DNA from: Syntrophotalea acetylenivorans
Lineage (GTDB): Bacteria > Desulfobacterota > Desulfuromonadia > Desulfuromonadales > Syntrophotaleaceae
NCBI RefSeq assembly: GCF_001887775.1
Contig: NZ_CP015519.1
Span: 3,036,001-3,100,000, forward strand
DNA length: 64,000 bases
Direction: 5' to 3'
The translations under genes and the position numbers were made by a program. How positions within the stretch are numbered: the first letter of the stretch is position 1; each line of letters starts with the position of its first letter. Below, piece by piece: positions 28,354-36,224 of the stretch. The notes below the pieces were generated by a model. The model worked only from the letters and a program-made list of their open reading frames with translations, did not search any database and was not told where the DNA came from.

Positions 28354-29094
28354 ATGAATGTATTGATCTGTATCGACGACACGGATAATCTCGAATCCCG
28401 CGGCACCGGTGAATTGGCCACCATTATGGCTGAAGAAATCGAACGCCGCTCCTGGGGGCGCTGCGACTTCGTTACCCGCCATCAATTGTTGGTCCATCCC
28501 GACGTGCCCTATACCTCCCATAATAGCTCCATGTGTTTTTCCGCAGATATCGATCCGACTATTCTCGATTCATTGATCACCTATGCCGGCGACTTTCTTC
28601 AGCAGGAGAGCGCCGAAGGCTCCGATCCGGGCTTGTGCGTGTCGGTGATGGAGCAATTGAACCAGCCCGAGGCTGTCATCGCTTTTGGTCATTCCGCCAA
28701 AAAGGAGGTGTTGACCAAACAGGCCGCTTATGACATGGCCGCCCAGCTCGGCGTACATCTTTCCGAGCATGGCGGCACCGGCCAAGGAGTGGTTGGGGCA
28801 TTGGCCGGTATCGGTCTGCGCCTGAGTGGCAACGACGGCCGGATGAAGGGTTGGCTGAAAATCCATACTGAGAATGGCTTGGCCACGGTTGCTGACATCA
28901 TGGCACAGACCTCTCTGGGCGGTGTGCGCACGATGGACGGCAAATTGTTGTCAGAAACAGAAATAGTTGAAGTGGAGAACAAACCGAAGGCTGTTCTGCT
29001 CGATGGCAAGATCTACATGATGGTTTCGCCGCATGCCGATGAAGGTCGGGCTCGTTGGCGGACTACTCCGCGCAGTCAACTGAAAAAGTTTTGA
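28354..29094 (+). CDS. IDDTD-motif protein resembling the N-terminal domain of TiaS
   Basis: 246 residues starting MNVLICIDDTDNLESRGTG. The IDDTD stretch recalls the start of archaeal tRNA(Ile2) agmatinylcytidine synthetase, but the protein is far shorter and the context is a transporter operon. Other features are SEHGGTGQGVVGALAGIGLRLSG near 142-164 and a C-terminal basic tail. Databases sometimes label relatives as ABC substrate-binding proteins, but no signal peptide is visible. It follows the S-component by 36 bp and probably closes the ECF operon. Function unknown. The stop codon overlaps the start of a palindromic repeat. Confidence 0.7.
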   Translation: MNVLICIDDTDNLESRGTGELATIMAEEIERRSWGRCDFVTRHQLLVHPDVPYTSHNSSMCFSADIDPTILDSLITYAGDFLQQESAEGSDPGLCVSVMEQLNQPEAVIAFGHSAKKEVLTKQAAYDMAAQLGVHLSEHGGTGQGVVGALAGIGLRLSGNDGRMKGWLKIHTENGLATVADIMAQTSLGGVRTMDGKLLSETEIVEVENKPKAVLLDGKIYMMVSPHADEGRARWRTTPRSQLKKF

Positions 29095-29218
29095 TGGCGT
29101 CGCAAAAAGTCCGCCCTGCGGCGTTACGGCGTTTTTTCAGGACCTCGACATACTAAATGTATGCCTTCGACCCTGAAAAACACCAGGCCTTGCAGGACGA
29201 AATTTTTGCTTAGCCATC
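29093..29218. repeat. Palindromic element, family A copy 1
   Basis: About 126 bp from GATGGCGTCGCAAAAAGTCC to AATTTTTGCTTAGCCATC, an imperfect palindrome around CGACATACTAAATGTATGCC. Nearly the same sequence repeats 18 bp later (copy 2) and at 48580-48705. Terminal bases GATGGC and GCCATC are inverted, like a miniature element. The first two bases belong to the stop codon of the upstream gene. Confidence 0.85.
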
Positions 29219-29236
29219 CTATGTGTAGTTAACGGT

Positions 29237-29362
29237 GATGGCGTCGCAAAAAGTCCGCTTTGAGGCGTTACGGCGTATTTTCAGGACTTCGACATACTGG
29301 ATGTATGCCTTCGCCCCTGAAAAACACCAGGTCTTGCAGGACGAAGCTTTTGGTTAGCCACC
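29237..29362. repeat. Palindromic element, family A copy 2
   Basis: Starts GATGGCGTCGCAAAAAGTCC and ends TTTTGGTTAGCCACC; central CGACATACTGGATGTATGCC. Direct tandem neighbour of copy 1. Confidence 0.85.
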
Positions 29363-29406
29363 CTACGAGCTTTTGCGAGTACATCAAGTTTTGAAAGGAG
29401 TTTCCT

Positions 29407-29610
29407 ATGTGGTTGAAGGATACCCAGGGTAAGAAGGCGTTTCGTCACGGTCATGAAGCTTTTAGCCTGGCCAGCGAGGCGGCTGCGGAATGTGGTGATT
29501 TTCGTCCGGATGTCGAGGAAGAGTGGGTGGCGGATGAAGAGCGCTCCTGCTACAACTGCCGGTTGCGGCGCTGGACCGCCGAATCCTTTGTCTGTCTATT
29601 GCCGGCCTGA
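29407..29610 (+). CDS. Small Cys-motif protein, unknown function
   Basis: 67 residues with AAAGGAG at good spacing before the ATG, so it is likely translated. The C-terminus has a compact cysteine cluster, SCYNCRLRRWTAESFVC (C-x2-C-x11-C), plus a single Cys near 29, suggesting metal binding. The middle is acidic (DFRPDVEEEWVADEE). I do not recognise the family. It is followed by the Asp-repeat protein after 28 bp and may share its transcript. Confidence 0.6.
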   Translation: MWLKDTQGKKAFRHGHEAFSLASEAAAECGDFRPDVEEEWVADEERSCYNCRLRRWTAESFVCLLPA

Positions 29611-29638
29611 TCCGGAACCTGACGAAAGGGCGGAACCC

Positions 29639-30466
29639 ATGCGTTTTGTTGGAATCTTTGTTTTTTCTTTCTTGTTGTTGGCCCCTGGTCTTTCCTTGTC
29701 TGCCGAGTGGGTTCAAGAAAGCCCCGGACAAAAAGCTTATTACAACGGGCGGGGCCAGCTGGAAAAGCTGGAGATTGATGCGGACAAAGACGGACGTTTT
29801 GAAGCGGAAGAACGTTATCGCAACCAGCGTCGTGTCGAACGTCGCGAAGATCTCGATGGCGACGGCAAGTGGGAGCGTAAATATCTCTGGCATAAGGACG
29901 GTTCGGCCGAGTTGCGCGAACAGGGTCGAAAGGGGAAGCTGCAAAGGACCTTTTACGGTGTTGACGGCGCCGTGGAGCGGATCGAGAAGGATAGCGACGG
30001 GGATGGCACCTTTGAATCGAGGTGGGACTATAGTTCCGGGGTGCTGCAGTGGGTGAAAAAGCCGCGCGGGATCTGGCATTACAATAAAAAAGGAAAGTTA
30101 CGCAAGGCTGAGCTGGATGAAGACCGCAACGGACGTATCGAGCGGATTGAGTATTATCAGGGTGTAAATCGTTTGGCGAAAGTCGAGGAACTGACCGCCA
30201 ACGGTAAGGTGCGCTGCACTTGGCATTACGACGCCAATGGCAAGCCCCAACGGTCCGAAGAGGATACGGACGGTGATGGTCGTCTCGATTGTCAGCGACA
30301 ATTCCATGCCAACGGTACCATGGAGCAGACCATCGATGCCGACGAGAACGGTGTGCCGGAGGTTCGAGAGTTGTTCAATGCTACGGGTAATTTGATCAGC
30401 CGCGAAGAAGATCTCGATGGTGACGGTGTTTTCGATCTGCGTACCGGAAGAGTCTCTAAACAGTGA
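29639..30466 (+). CDS. Secreted protein with seven Asp-rich (calcium-type) repeats
   Basis: 275 residues with a clear signal peptide (about 1-22, ending LSLSAEW). Seven spaced acidic loops follow: DADKDGRFE, DLDGDGKWE, DSDGDGTFE, DEDRNGRIE, DTDGDGRLD, DADENGVPE and DLDGDGVFD. The D-x-D-x-D-G pattern resembles EF-hand, dockerin or thrombospondin-3 calcium loops. Between them lie short aromatic segments (Y/W-H-Y/D-x-N-G). It is probably a periplasmic or surface calcium-binding protein. The start at 29639 is preferred over upstream ones in the same frame because only it gives a signal peptide. It sits before exbB. Confidence 0.72.
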   Translation: MRFVGIFVFSFLLLAPGLSLSAEWVQESPGQKAYYNGRGQLEKLEIDADKDGRFEAEERYRNQRRVERREDLDGDGKWERKYLWHKDGSAELREQGRKGKLQRTFYGVDGAVERIEKDSDGDGTFESRWDYSSGVLQWVKKPRGIWHYNKKGKLRKAELDEDRNGRIERIEYYQGVNRLAKVEELTANGKVRCTWHYDANGKPQRSEEDTDGDGRLDCQRQFHANGTMEQTIDADENGVPEVRELFNATGNLISREEDLDGDGVFDLRTGRVSKQ

Positions 30467-30644
30467 TTTAGGTAGTGCCGTACTAAAACACATCTCGTTA
30501 CACTGCTGAATTTTTTCTGTGTTTCAAGCTGTTACAGGGATCTGATGCTCCTGAATGTTATGTCTTGCAGATGGAAATGGGTACTTATTTTCTCTGTAAA
30601 TTGATATTGCGAAAGCTCAACTTTTTTTTAGGGAGAAGCGATCA

Positions 30645-31340
30645 ATGGAAAGTCTCGTTGCTTTTTTGAGCAAAGCCGGTCCTATTGGCATTGCCATTGT
30701 CGGCTCATCGGTAATTGCGCTGTTTATCATTATCGAACGCTGCTGGGCCTTTCGCCAATTGCGACTCAAGGATGCCCGGGTTTTGCACCGGTTGCGTAAG
30801 CGGGTTACCGAAGGATCCTATACCGAAGCCATGGCCTTACTGCGGGAGGAATCTCATCCTTTGGCCATCGCCATGACGCCGATACTAACCCGCCTCGCCG
30901 GGTCACAACGGACCACGCGCGCCGCTCTGGAAAAATCTATTGCCCACGTCGCAGCCCGTGAAATTCGCCAGATGGAGCGATTTTTACCCACCCTGTTTTT
31001 GATCTCCAGCGTAACACCGCTGCTCGGTCTATTCGGTACCGTTACCGGCATGATCAAGGCCTTTCAGGCCATTCAACATCTCGGCGGCAAGGTCAATGCC
31101 TCGGTTCTGGCCGGCGGTATCTGGGAAGCCATGTTGACAACCGCTCTTGGTCTCGGGGTTGCGATTCCGGCCATGGTGGCCCACAACTATCTACAGGGCA
31201 AGGTGCATGTGGTGGTAGCCGACATCAAGGAAGAGTCGGGAGTATTGCTCGACGAGCTGGAAGAGGCCGGTTGCCTGAATTCGACGAACAAGCCCGCTTC
31301 GGTTCATGAGAGACACGCCGCTCAACGGGAGAATGGCTGA
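30645..31340 (+). CDS. exbB: ExbB/TolQ-family proton channel protein
   Basis: 231 residues, MotA/TolQ/ExbB family, with three membrane helices (about 12-30, 110-135 and 155-180) and the typical TPLLGLFGTVTGMIKAFQAI motif near 125-145. With ExbD it forms the proton-driven motor for TonB at the inner membrane. AGGGAG precedes the ATG. The stop overlaps the exbD start (TGATG). TolQ is an alternative, but the tonB-like gene downstream and the absence of tolA/tolB/pal favour ExbB. Confidence 0.88.
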   Translation: MESLVAFLSKAGPIGIAIVGSSVIALFIIIERCWAFRQLRLKDARVLHRLRKRVTEGSYTEAMALLREESHPLAIAMTPILTRLAGSQRTTRAALEKSIAHVAAREIRQMERFLPTLFLISSVTPLLGLFGTVTGMIKAFQAIQHLGGKVNASVLAGGIWEAMLTTALGLGVAIPAMVAHNYLQGKVHVVVADIKEESGVLLDELEEAGCLNSTNKPASVHERHAAQRENG

Positions 31341-31735
31341 TGGATATCCCGGTACGGACCAAAAGCACCGGGCTTAACCTGACTCCGCTTATCGACATCG
31401 TCTTTTTGTTGCTGGTGTTTTTTCTTTTGACCACCCAGTTTATCGAAGAAGACGGTATCGGAGTCAAACTGCCCAGTTCCAACTCTGTCACCACCCGCGA
31501 TCGAGATGAGGTAGCCATAGCCATTACCAAAAAAGGGGATCTCTTTGTCAAGGGGCAACGATTGCCCCTCGCCAGCCTGACCGCTAAGTTGGAACAAGTT
31601 CTTGGCGCCGATACAACGGTTGTCGTGCGAGGAGACCGTGAAGTGGCCCTGCAGACCTTGGTCTCGGTGATGGAAAAGGCCAAAGAAGCCGGGGCCGCCC
31701 GGCTGGTGGTCGCAACTCTTCAAGAGGGTAACTGA
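31340..31735 (+). CDS. exbD: ExbD/TolR-family protein
   Basis: 131 residues with a short cytoplasmic N-terminus, one membrane helix at about 12-33 containing the conserved Asp in NLTPLIDIVFLLLVFFLL, and a periplasmic domain with VVVRGDREVALQTLVSVM. Partner of ExbB in proton-driven energy transfer. Translationally coupled to exbB; tonB starts 3 bp later. Confidence 0.9.
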   Translation: MDIPVRTKSTGLNLTPLIDIVFLLLVFFLLTTQFIEEDGIGVKLPSSNSVTTRDRDEVAIAITKKGDLFVKGQRLPLASLTAKLEQVLGADTTVVVRGDREVALQTLVSVMEKAKEAGAARLVVATLQEGN

Positions 31736-31738
31736 GGT

Positions 31739-32440
31739 ATGGTAGCCAGGCAACGATGGGCCTTGGGAGGCTCTCTGCTCATACATGCGGCTCTGGTGTT
31801 GCTTCTTGGTGCCAGTCTGATGACTCCCCAGCGAATCGTTAATCGTATCGAAATCGATCTTGAAGGAGTGGCCGCTCCCAACCGGGCACTCGGTGTGCAG
31901 ACCCCGAACCCTTCGCAGATTCCCCATCAGCCTACCACCGCAGCTGTGCCGGTTCAGACTACGGTACCCATGCACCTGCAGATGCCGCAGGTGGTACCGC
32001 CGCGTCCAGCGACCAGTTTCGATGCCGACGCCTCTCTGGTCGCCCCGGCGGCTCCAGCACTGCCCGGCAGCCCTGCGGTTGCCTTACAACGACCGGTTGG
32101 AGGTACTGCGGGCGGGGGAAGTGGAAAGCATGATACTGGACGCGGCTCTGCTCTTGATGGGTATCGCAACAGGGTTCGTATGCATATCGATCGGGCCAAA
32201 CGATATCCGAAGATTGCCCAGCAACGGCGTATCGAAGGGATGGCTGTCGTTTCCTTTCGGCTTAGTTCCGCCGGTAAAGTCATTGCTGGCCCAGACCTGG
32301 TCAAGGGGTCCGGCTACGGTCTGATCGACAGAGCTTCTCTGCGAGCGGTCACCCGGGGGGCTCCCTATCCTAAATATCCCGGGCCTGCAGATCCCGCCGG
32401 TCATGCTTTTGAAGTGCCGGTGCGCTTTTATCTGCGGTAA
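31739..32440 (+). CDS. tonB: TonB-like energy-transducing protein
   Basis: 233 residues: an N-terminal signal-anchor helix at about 8-25, a Pro-rich periplasmic linker (about 45-125), and a TonB C-terminal domain from about 150 (YPKIAQQRRIEGMAVVSFRL through PKYPGP to EVPVRFYLR). It spans the periplasm to contact outer-membrane receptors. It could serve the receptor at 19998, 10 kb away, though genomes of this group usually have several TonB systems. No ModE-like box was seen upstream of exbB. Confidence 0.88.
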   Translation: MVARQRWALGGSLLIHAALVLLLGASLMTPQRIVNRIEIDLEGVAAPNRALGVQTPNPSQIPHQPTTAAVPVQTTVPMHLQMPQVVPPRPATSFDADASLVAPAAPALPGSPAVALQRPVGGTAGGGSGKHDTGRGSALDGYRNRVRMHIDRAKRYPKIAQQRRIEGMAVVSFRLSSAGKVIAGPDLVKGSGYGLIDRASLRAVTRGAPYPKYPGPADPAGHAFEVPVRFYLR

Positions 32441-32521
32441 GACCTAGCGCCGAAATTCCTTCTACAACCCTCTTCTCCTCAAATTTTTACCCCTTGGTAC
32501 GGCACCCATACTCCCCCAGGT

Positions 32522-32551
32522 TTGACCTGGCTGTCAGCCAGAGGGTACAAT
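32522..32551 (+). promoter_or_regulatory. Candidate promoter with two small palindromes
   Basis: TTGACC at 32522-32527, an 18-bp spacer, and TACAAT at 32546-32551, about 100 bp before the gene at 32655. The palindromes CCAGGTTTGACCTGG and TGGCTGTCAGCCA abut over the -35 and the spacer and could be operators. Confidence 0.5.
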
Positions 32552-32654
32552 AAAACATGACCAATTAAGTCCTTGTTTTTCAGATGAGGTACCTCCTCGG
32601 GGTATATCCGGCAAGGGGGATCATAGTTCGAAGAACATGGGGGAAGGAGTTGAC

Positions 32655-33005
32655 GTGAGGCAGATTGTAGAAATAACCCCGGTAACACTGAGAAGAATAC
32701 GCAATTATGGTCAGGTTGCCGAGAATAAGACGAAAATGGCCCACAAGAAGCAGTGGATGTCCATGACTCTGGAAAACATGCAGGAATATCAGGAAACTCT
32801 GAAACATTCCGATAATGCCAGTGCCGTGGTGGGCTATGCCAGCTTCCTGTTCCGGGTGCAAAACGGTATGACGCCTCCGCGAATCCTCTATGGCGAGCAG
32901 TTGTTAAGAAATACTCTGGTCCATCTTTTGAAAGAATTGCACATTCCGATTGTGCTGGTCGATGTGGTCGAGGAAGAACACGAGACTATTGTTGCTCCTG
33001 GATGA
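32655..33005 (+). CDS. Hypothetical protein, 116 residues
   Basis: Start GTG at 32655 is preferred since GGAAGGAG lies six bases upstream. No family recognised. The sequence begins VRQIVEITPVTLRRIRNYG, is rich in charged residues and helix-forming stretches, has no signal peptide or membrane helix, and ends in an acidic DVVEEEHETIVAPG. A strong bidirectional terminator follows. It stands alone between tonB and the efflux operon on the other strand. Confidence 0.6.
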   Translation: MRQIVEITPVTLRRIRNYGQVAENKTKMAHKKQWMSMTLENMQEYQETLKHSDNASAVVGYASFLFRVQNGMTPPRILYGEQLLRNTLVHLLKELHIPIVLVDVVEEEHETIVAPG

Positions 33006-33056
33006 GGTTATGTAGGGGTTGCTTGGCGTTGAATTAAGCAGCCAGGCAGGAAAACA

Positions 33057-33093
33057 AAGGCCGCCGCGACGAACCAATCGCGGCGGCCTTTTT
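33057..33093. terminator. Bidirectional terminator
   Basis: Stem AAGGCCGCCGCGA / TCGCGGCGGCCTT with an 8-base loop, a T run on the plus strand and a CCTTTGTTTT tail on the minus strand. It separates the convergent gene at 32655 and the RND gene, whose stop codon begins right after it. Confidence 0.9.
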
Positions 33094-36000
33094 CTATCCT
33101 CTCTCTTTGTCGTGGTCGCGAGCCACCAACATATAGATCGAGGGAACGACGAACAGGGTAAAAAGGCTGCCGATAAACATGCCCCCGACCAGCACCAGAC
33201 CGATGGAATTTCTAGCGGCGGCGCCGGCACCACTGACCAGGGTCAGAGGGAAATGACCGGCGATAGTCGCGGCGCTGGTCATGAGGATCGGCCGCAGGCG
33301 GATGATCGATGCCTGACGGATAGCCTCGAGTTTGGGTAAGCCGATTAATTGTTGTTGATTGGCGAATTCGACGATGAGAATACCGTTTTTGGCCACCAGT
33401 CCAACCAGGGTGACCAGTCCGACCTGGGAATATATATTCAGGGTCGTAGTCCAGCCGGAAGTCCAGAAGCCAACGTTCGGATCGGGAATTTTCAAAAAGG
33501 TAAAGAGCAAGGCGCCGAACATGCCCAGAGGTACGGAACCGGCGAGAATAACAAAAGGATCCCGAAAGCTGTTGAACTGGGCCGACAGTACCAGGAAAAT
33601 CAGGGCGACTGCCAGTGCGAAAGCGGGCAGAAAACGACCGCTCTCCGTACGCAACTGGCGGGATTCTCCGGTGTAATCGATGGTGTAACCGGCGGGCAGA
33701 ATTTTGGTCGCTTCGTCTTCGAGAAATTTCAGGGCTTCATCCAGGGGGCGCATGGAAATACCGCTCAACTTGACGGCGTTAAGCTGTTGCAGGCGATTCA
33801 AAGAGCGGGGTACGGTGCTGTTGCGAATAGTGGCGATGGTGCTCAGGGGAATCAATTGTCCGGCGGGGCCGGTGACGTGAATGTTCTGTAGCTGTTCGGG
33901 CGTCAGTCGGTCGGTTCGCTGAATCTGCGGAATGACTTTATAGCTACGGCCAGCGATGTCGAAACGGTTGACATAATCGCCACCGACCATGGCTGCCAGG
34001 TCGCCACCGACTTGTTTAAGGTCGAGTCCAAGCATGGCAACCTTATCGCGATCGATAATGAATTCACTCTGGGGTTGGTCGATCTTGACGTCAATAATCG
34101 GCGGGAAAAGGAACATGCCGCTTTGCATGGCTTTGAACTGCAGTTGCTGGGCGAATTGCAGGATCTGCTCGGTGTCGGCTGTTGAGGCGAGGACGAATTC
34201 AACGGGGAAATCGCCGCCACCGGGAAGGGCCGGTGGAGTGACCGGGAACATTCGGATGCCGGGAATGCCGCTCAGTTTCTGCTGGACCTCCGGCAAGATT
34301 TGAAAAACGGTGCGCTCGCGTTGTTCCCAGGGCTTGGTCACCAGGCCGCCAAAACCGGAGGTTGCCGAGGTAAGCTGGAAGGTGAAATCGGTCTCGGGAA
34401 TGCCAAGGAAAATATCGTTGGCCGCCGCGGCATAGAGACTGGTCTGGTCCAGGGAGGCATCGGCCGAGGCTTCAAGAATACCGAAAATAACCCCTTGGTC
34501 TTCGCTCGGCGCCAGTTCCACCGGGGACATGAGGTAAAGGGGTACCGCCAGCAGGGTGATAACGACCCAGACCAGATAGACAGCCGGCCGCCAACGGAGG
34601 GTATAGTCGAGCAGACGACCGTAGCCTTTGCTGGCCCGGTTAAAGAGACGGACGCTGGTGGCGGCCAGGCCATGGTCCTCGATGTCCGGTTTGAGCAGAT
34701 AAGCCGACATCATTGGCGACAGGGTCAAGGCGACTACGGTAGAAATGATCACGGCCCCCGCCAGAGTGAAGACGAATTCCTGGAAAAGAGCCCCGGTCAA
34801 GCCACCCTGCAGCCCTATTGGGGCGTAGACGGCAGCCAGAACAATGGTGGTGGCAATCACCGGCCCGATCAGTTCCCGGGCGCCCTGTATCGCTGCATCC
34901 AAAGGTCTGAGCCCCTTGCGTAAGAGGCGTTCGACGTTTTCCACCATGACAATAGCGTCGTCGACAACCAATCCTACGGAAAGGACGATGGCCAACAGGG
35001 TCAGCAGGTTGACGGTAAAGCCGAAGACCTGCATGAGAAAAACCGCCCCGATCAGCGAGAGGGGGATGGCCACCACCGGAACCAGCACCGACCGCAGGGA
35101 GCCGAGAAATAGAAAGATCACCACCACCACGATAAGCAGGGTTTCGATCAGGGTCTTGATGACCTCGTTGATGGCGTCCTGAATATATTCAGTGGCGTCG
35201 TAGGCGACCCGTGCCGAGATACCCTGGGGCAAATCCCGTTGAATGGCCTCCATTTCCTGGCGAATGCGTTGAATGACGTCGAGGGCATTGGCGTTAGGCA
35301 AGGACCAGATACCCATAAAAACGGCCGTCTGGCCGGAAAATCGCACTTCCTGGGTATAGTTTTCAGCTCCCAACACGATATCGGCGATGTCCTCCAGGCG
35401 CACAAAAGCACCATCCTGTTGCCGGATCACCAGTTGCTTGAACTCCTGGACAGTCTGAAGATTGGTGTTGGCGGTAAGGTTGATCTGAATCAGGGCGCCT
35501 TTGGTTTGGCCGAGGGCCGCCAAATAGTTGTTGCTTGCCAGCGCTTGGCGAACTTGTGCCGGGCTGACGTTGAAAGCGGCCATTCTCTCAGGCTTCAGCC
35601 AGACGCGCATGGCAAAAGTGCGGGCCCCGAGGATGTCGGCGCGTTGCACGCCTTCTACCGCGGCCAGGCGGGGTTGGACCACCCGCGTCAGGTAATCGGT
35701 AATTTCATTCTGCAGCAACACATCGGAAGAGAAGCTCAGGTAGGCCGAGGCGAAAGCGCTGTCTGCCGATTCGATGTTGATAACCGGCACTTCGGCTTCC
35801 GGCGGCAGGTCGTTGCGTACCTGGTCAACCTTGGAGCTGATTTCCGCCAACGCCCTGGTCGAGTCGTAGTTGAGCTTGAGGCGGACTTTGATGGTAGAAA
35901 GACCCAGAGTGCTCTGCGACTCGATATAGTCGATACCGTCGGCGGCGGCGATGGCTCGTTCCAGGGGAGTCGTAACGAAACCGCGCACCAGGTCGGCGCT

Positions 36001-36162
36001 GGCACCGACATAGACGGTTGTCACCGTAACTGCGGCGTTTTCGCTGCGGGGATACTGGCGGACATTCAGAGAGCGGATCGCCTGCAGACCTGCGATGGTG
36101 ATCAGCAGACTGACCACCAGGGCCAATACCGGGCGACGTATAAAAAGATCGGTAAAGTGCAT
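33094..36162 (-). CDS. RND efflux transporter, HAE1 (AcrB/MexB-like) permease
   Basis: 1022 residues, standard for the hydrophobe/amphiphile efflux family. It has an N-terminal helix after MHFTDLFIRRPVLALV, two large periplasmic loops and two sets of membrane helices. Helix 4 has the proton-relay aspartates in GLVVDDAIVMVENVER near 400-415. It pumps hydrophobic compounds across the envelope using the proton gradient. The membrane-fusion partner lies immediately upstream. No TolC-like channel gene is present, so it must use one encoded elsewhere. No regulator gene is adjacent. Confidence 0.93.
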   Translation of the reverse strand: MHFTDLFIRRPVLALVVSLLITIAGLQAIRSLNVRQYPRSENAAVTVTTVYVGASADLVRGFVTTPLERAIAAADGIDYIESQSTLGLSTIKVRLKLNYDSTRALAEISSKVDQVRNDLPPEAEVPVINIESADSAFASAYLSFSSDVLLQNEITDYLTRVVQPRLAAVEGVQRADILGARTFAMRVWLKPERMAAFNVSPAQVRQALASNNYLAALGQTKGALIQINLTANTNLQTVQEFKQLVIRQQDGAFVRLEDIADIVLGAENYTQEVRFSGQTAVFMGIWSLPNANALDVIQRIRQEMEAIQRDLPQGISARVAYDATEYIQDAINEVIKTLIETLLIVVVVIFLFLGSLRSVLVPVVAIPLSLIGAVFLMQVFGFTVNLLTLLAIVLSVGLVVDDAIVMVENVERLLRKGLRPLDAAIQGARELIGPVIATTIVLAAVYAPIGLQGGLTGALFQEFVFTLAGAVIISTVVALTLSPMMSAYLLKPDIEDHGLAATSVRLFNRASKGYGRLLDYTLRWRPAVYLVWVVITLLAVPLYLMSPVELAPSEDQGVIFGILEASADASLDQTSLYAAAANDIFLGIPETDFTFQLTSATSGFGGLVTKPWEQRERTVFQILPEVQQKLSGIPGIRMFPVTPPALPGGGDFPVEFVLASTADTEQILQFAQQLQFKAMQSGMFLFPPIIDVKIDQPQSEFIIDRDKVAMLGLDLKQVGGDLAAMVGGDYVNRFDIAGRSYKVIPQIQRTDRLTPEQLQNIHVTGPAGQLIPLSTIATIRNSTVPRSLNRLQQLNAVKLSGISMRPLDEALKFLEDEATKILPAGYTIDYTGESRQLRTESGRFLPAFALAVALIFLVLSAQFNSFRDPFVILAGSVPLGMFGALLFTFLKIPDPNVGFWTSGWTTTLNIYSQVGLVTLVGLVAKNGILIVEFANQQQLIGLPKLEAIRQASIIRLRPILMTSAATIAGHFPLTLVSGAGAAARNSIGLVLVGGMFIGSLFTLFVVPSIYMLVARDHDKERG

Positions 36163-36224
36163 GACAGCAACGGTTCCGTTTTATAGGTTAAGTGATTCAG
36201 GCATTACTTCCTGATGCGCCGCCA

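Noticed and set aside
28354-29094. Naming the IDDTD protein as tRNA(Ile2) agmatinylcytidine synthetase
   Set aside because: Far shorter than archaeal TiaS, lacks its RNA-binding and zinc domains, and bacteria use TilS for that job.
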